Source: an uncultured Rikenellaceae bacterium (lineage in GTDB: Bacteria > Bacteroidota > Bacteroidia > Bacteroidales > UBA932). From it: a stretch of 7,388 nucleotides of DNA. The stretch is from assembly GCA_937906485.1 (NCBI GenBank), contig CALCYB010000197.1, forward strand, positions 1 to 7,388. The letters are read 5' to 3'. The position numbers and the translations under genes were made by a program. The notes under the pieces were generated by a model. The model ran no database searches, was not told where the DNA came from, and saw only the letters and a program-made list of their open reading frames with translations. Position 1 is the stretch's first letter. Every line of letters starts with the position of its first letter. Shown here piece after piece: positions 6,296 to 7,388 of the stretch.

Positions 6296-7358
6296 AGCGC
6301 TTCATCACGCGGGTCATATCCTCGGGTATTTCACTCTCGACGAAGATGTGTTCTCCGGTTCGGGGGTGAATGAAGCCGAGGTTTTTTGCATGCAGGGCCT
6401 GGCGGGGGAGTATTTCGAAACAGTTGTCGATGAATTTCTTGTATTTGGCGTAAAGGGTTCCTTTCAGAATCCGGTCTCCGCCGTACCGGTCATCGTTGAA
6501 TAGCGGATGACCGATGTGGTTCATGTGCACCCGGATCTGGTGCGTCCGTCCGGTTTCCAGTTTGCACTCAATCACGGTCACGTAACCGAAGCGTTGCAGT
6601 ACCCGGTAGTGGGTGACGGCATGCTTGCCGGAGCTTCCGTCCGGGAATACTTTGAAGCACTGACGGTTGTTCGGATCCCGTCCGATGTGGCCGACCACTG
6701 TTCCGCTATCTTCCTTGACATCGCCCCAGACGATGGCTATGTATTTCCGGTCAATGGTGTGGTGGAAGAACTGTTCGGCGAGTTTGAGTTGCGCTTCGTC
6801 GTTTTTGGCGATGAGCAGAATGCCGGAGGTGTTCTTGTCAATGCGGTGCACCAGCATCCCCATTCTTTCGTCTCCTTCGTCAGCATCTTGCCGTTTGCCC
6901 AGGTAGTAGGCCAGGCCGTTGATGAGGGTGCCTGTGTAATTGCCGCATCCGGGATGTACCACCAAACCGGCCGGTTTGTTGACAACCAGCAGGTCATCGT
7001 CTTCGTAGCGGATATCCAGGTCCATTTTTTCGGGCAGGATTTCCACACCGCGACGGCGGTAGGGAAGCGAAATCGTAATCAGGTCCAGTGGTTTGACTTT
7101 GTAATTGGCTTTGGCTGTCTTGCCGTTGACTTGCACATAGGCAGCATCAATGGCCTGTTGGACGCGATGGCGGGAAGTGCCTTCCAGGTGGCCGACCAGG
7201 TATTTGTCAATGCGGAGCAGGGCTTGTCCACGCGGAACTTCAAAACGAAAATGCTCGAAGAATCCGCCTTCTTCGTCATCCTGTTCTTCTGCAGAAAGAT
7301 CAGGTAGTTGATCCAGCTCCTGTTCCGGATCGGTCGGGGTAGGGGCGTACCTATTCAT
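6258..7358 (-). CDS. rluD: RluA-family 23S rRNA pseudouridine synthase (RluD-like)
   Basis: Converts selected uridines of 23S rRNA to pseudouridine; RluD acts on the helix 69 loop (positions 1911, 1915, 1917 in E. coli). The protein has 366 residues. After a Glu/Asp-rich N-terminal stretch (residues 11-31) comes an S4-type RNA-binding domain at about 45-100 (LLRIDKYLVGHL, then VQVNGKTAKANYKVK). The catalytic domain has DDLLVVNKPAGLVVHPG at 120-136 and the signature HRIDKNTSG at 171-179, whose Asp174 is the expected catalytic nucleophile. A later conserved motif is GRTHQIRVHMNHIGHPLFND. The ATG at 7358 is the only ATG before the S4 domain. RluD rather than RluA or RluC is preferred from the S4 domain, length and acidic N-terminus, but target specificity is inferred. 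Its last codons overlap the barrel gene, and no T-rich terminator is visible downstream. Confidence 0.93.
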   Translation of the reverse strand: MNRYAPTPTDPEQELDQLPDLSAEEQDDEEGGFFEHFRFEVPRGQALLRIDKYLVGHLEGTSRHRVQQAIDAAYVQVNGKTAKANYKVKPLDLITISLPYRRRGVEILPEKMDLDIRYEDDDLLVVNKPAGLVVHPGCGNYTGTLINGLAYYLGKRQDADEGDERMGMLVHRIDKNTSGILLIAKNDEAQLKLAEQFFHHTIDRKYIAIVWGDVKEDSGTVVGHIGRDPNNRQCFKVFPDGSSGKHAVTHYRVLQRFGYVTVIECKLETGRTHQIRVHMNHIGHPLFNDDRYGGDRILKGTLYAKYKKFIDNCFEILPRQALHAKNLGFIHPRTGEHIFVESEIPEDMTRVMKRFSDFSSGRRDLP

Positions 7359-7388
7359 GGGTTAGAGGACGGGGACGGTTTGTGACTG

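Noticed and set aside
6288..6301. CGC-TAAA-GCG hairpin at the convergent gene ends as a bidirectional terminator
   Set aside because: The stem has only three strong pairs and no T-run on either side.
6507..7307. 266-codon plus-strand frame opposite rluD
   Set aside because: The minus-strand frame carries the HRIDKNTSG catalytic motif and an S4 domain; the plus frame is a shadow created by codon-position bias.

Overview
The window looks like a core-chromosome segment from a member of the Bacteroidota, most likely order Bacteroidales. Four things point there. The gene order rplU-rpmA-serS is one I know from Bacteroides relatives. The outer-membrane barrel protein has a carboxypeptidase-regulatory-like N-terminal domain. 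A predicted ATPase belongs to a Bacteroidota-typical family. The promoters fit the phylum's consensus (TTTG, about 20 bp, TAnnTTTG) rather than the E. coli type. Genus cannot be set from this sequence alone.

Layout. Bases 1-605 (minus strand) hold the N-terminal two thirds or so of an ATPase_2/AAA-type ATP-binding protein that runs off the left edge. Bases 606-806 are a divergent promoter region, with back-to-back Bacteroidota promoters firing left into the ATPase and right into rplU. Bases 807-1390 are rplU-rpmA (ribosomal proteins bL21 and bL27), closed by a strong intrinsic terminator at about 1415-1453. A second promoter -7 element sits just downstream and probably starts serS (seryl-tRNA synthetase, 1497-2768). 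ruvC (Holliday junction resolvase, 2775-3332) follows after 6 bp and is probably co-transcribed. After an 86-bp gap comes a 958-residue outer-membrane beta-barrel protein (3419-6295). It converges on, and overlaps by 38 bp, an RluD-like 23S rRNA pseudouridine synthase on the minus strand (6258-7358), which continues an operon entering from the right edge.

How the genes relate. rplU, rpmA, serS, ruvC and rluD are housekeeping genes for the ribosome, tRNA charging, recombination repair and rRNA modification. They do not form a single pathway. The ATPase and the barrel protein are the two less universal genes. I see no CRISPR array, insertion sequence, tRNA, rRNA, phage gene or defence cluster, and no stretch over about 200 bp lacks a gene. 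I did not find a convincing new system. The points most worth a second look are the compact divergent promoter pair, the ATPase with altered Walker A and Walker B residues, the Met/Gly-rich segments of the barrel protein, and the tail-to-tail coding overlap at 6258-6295.
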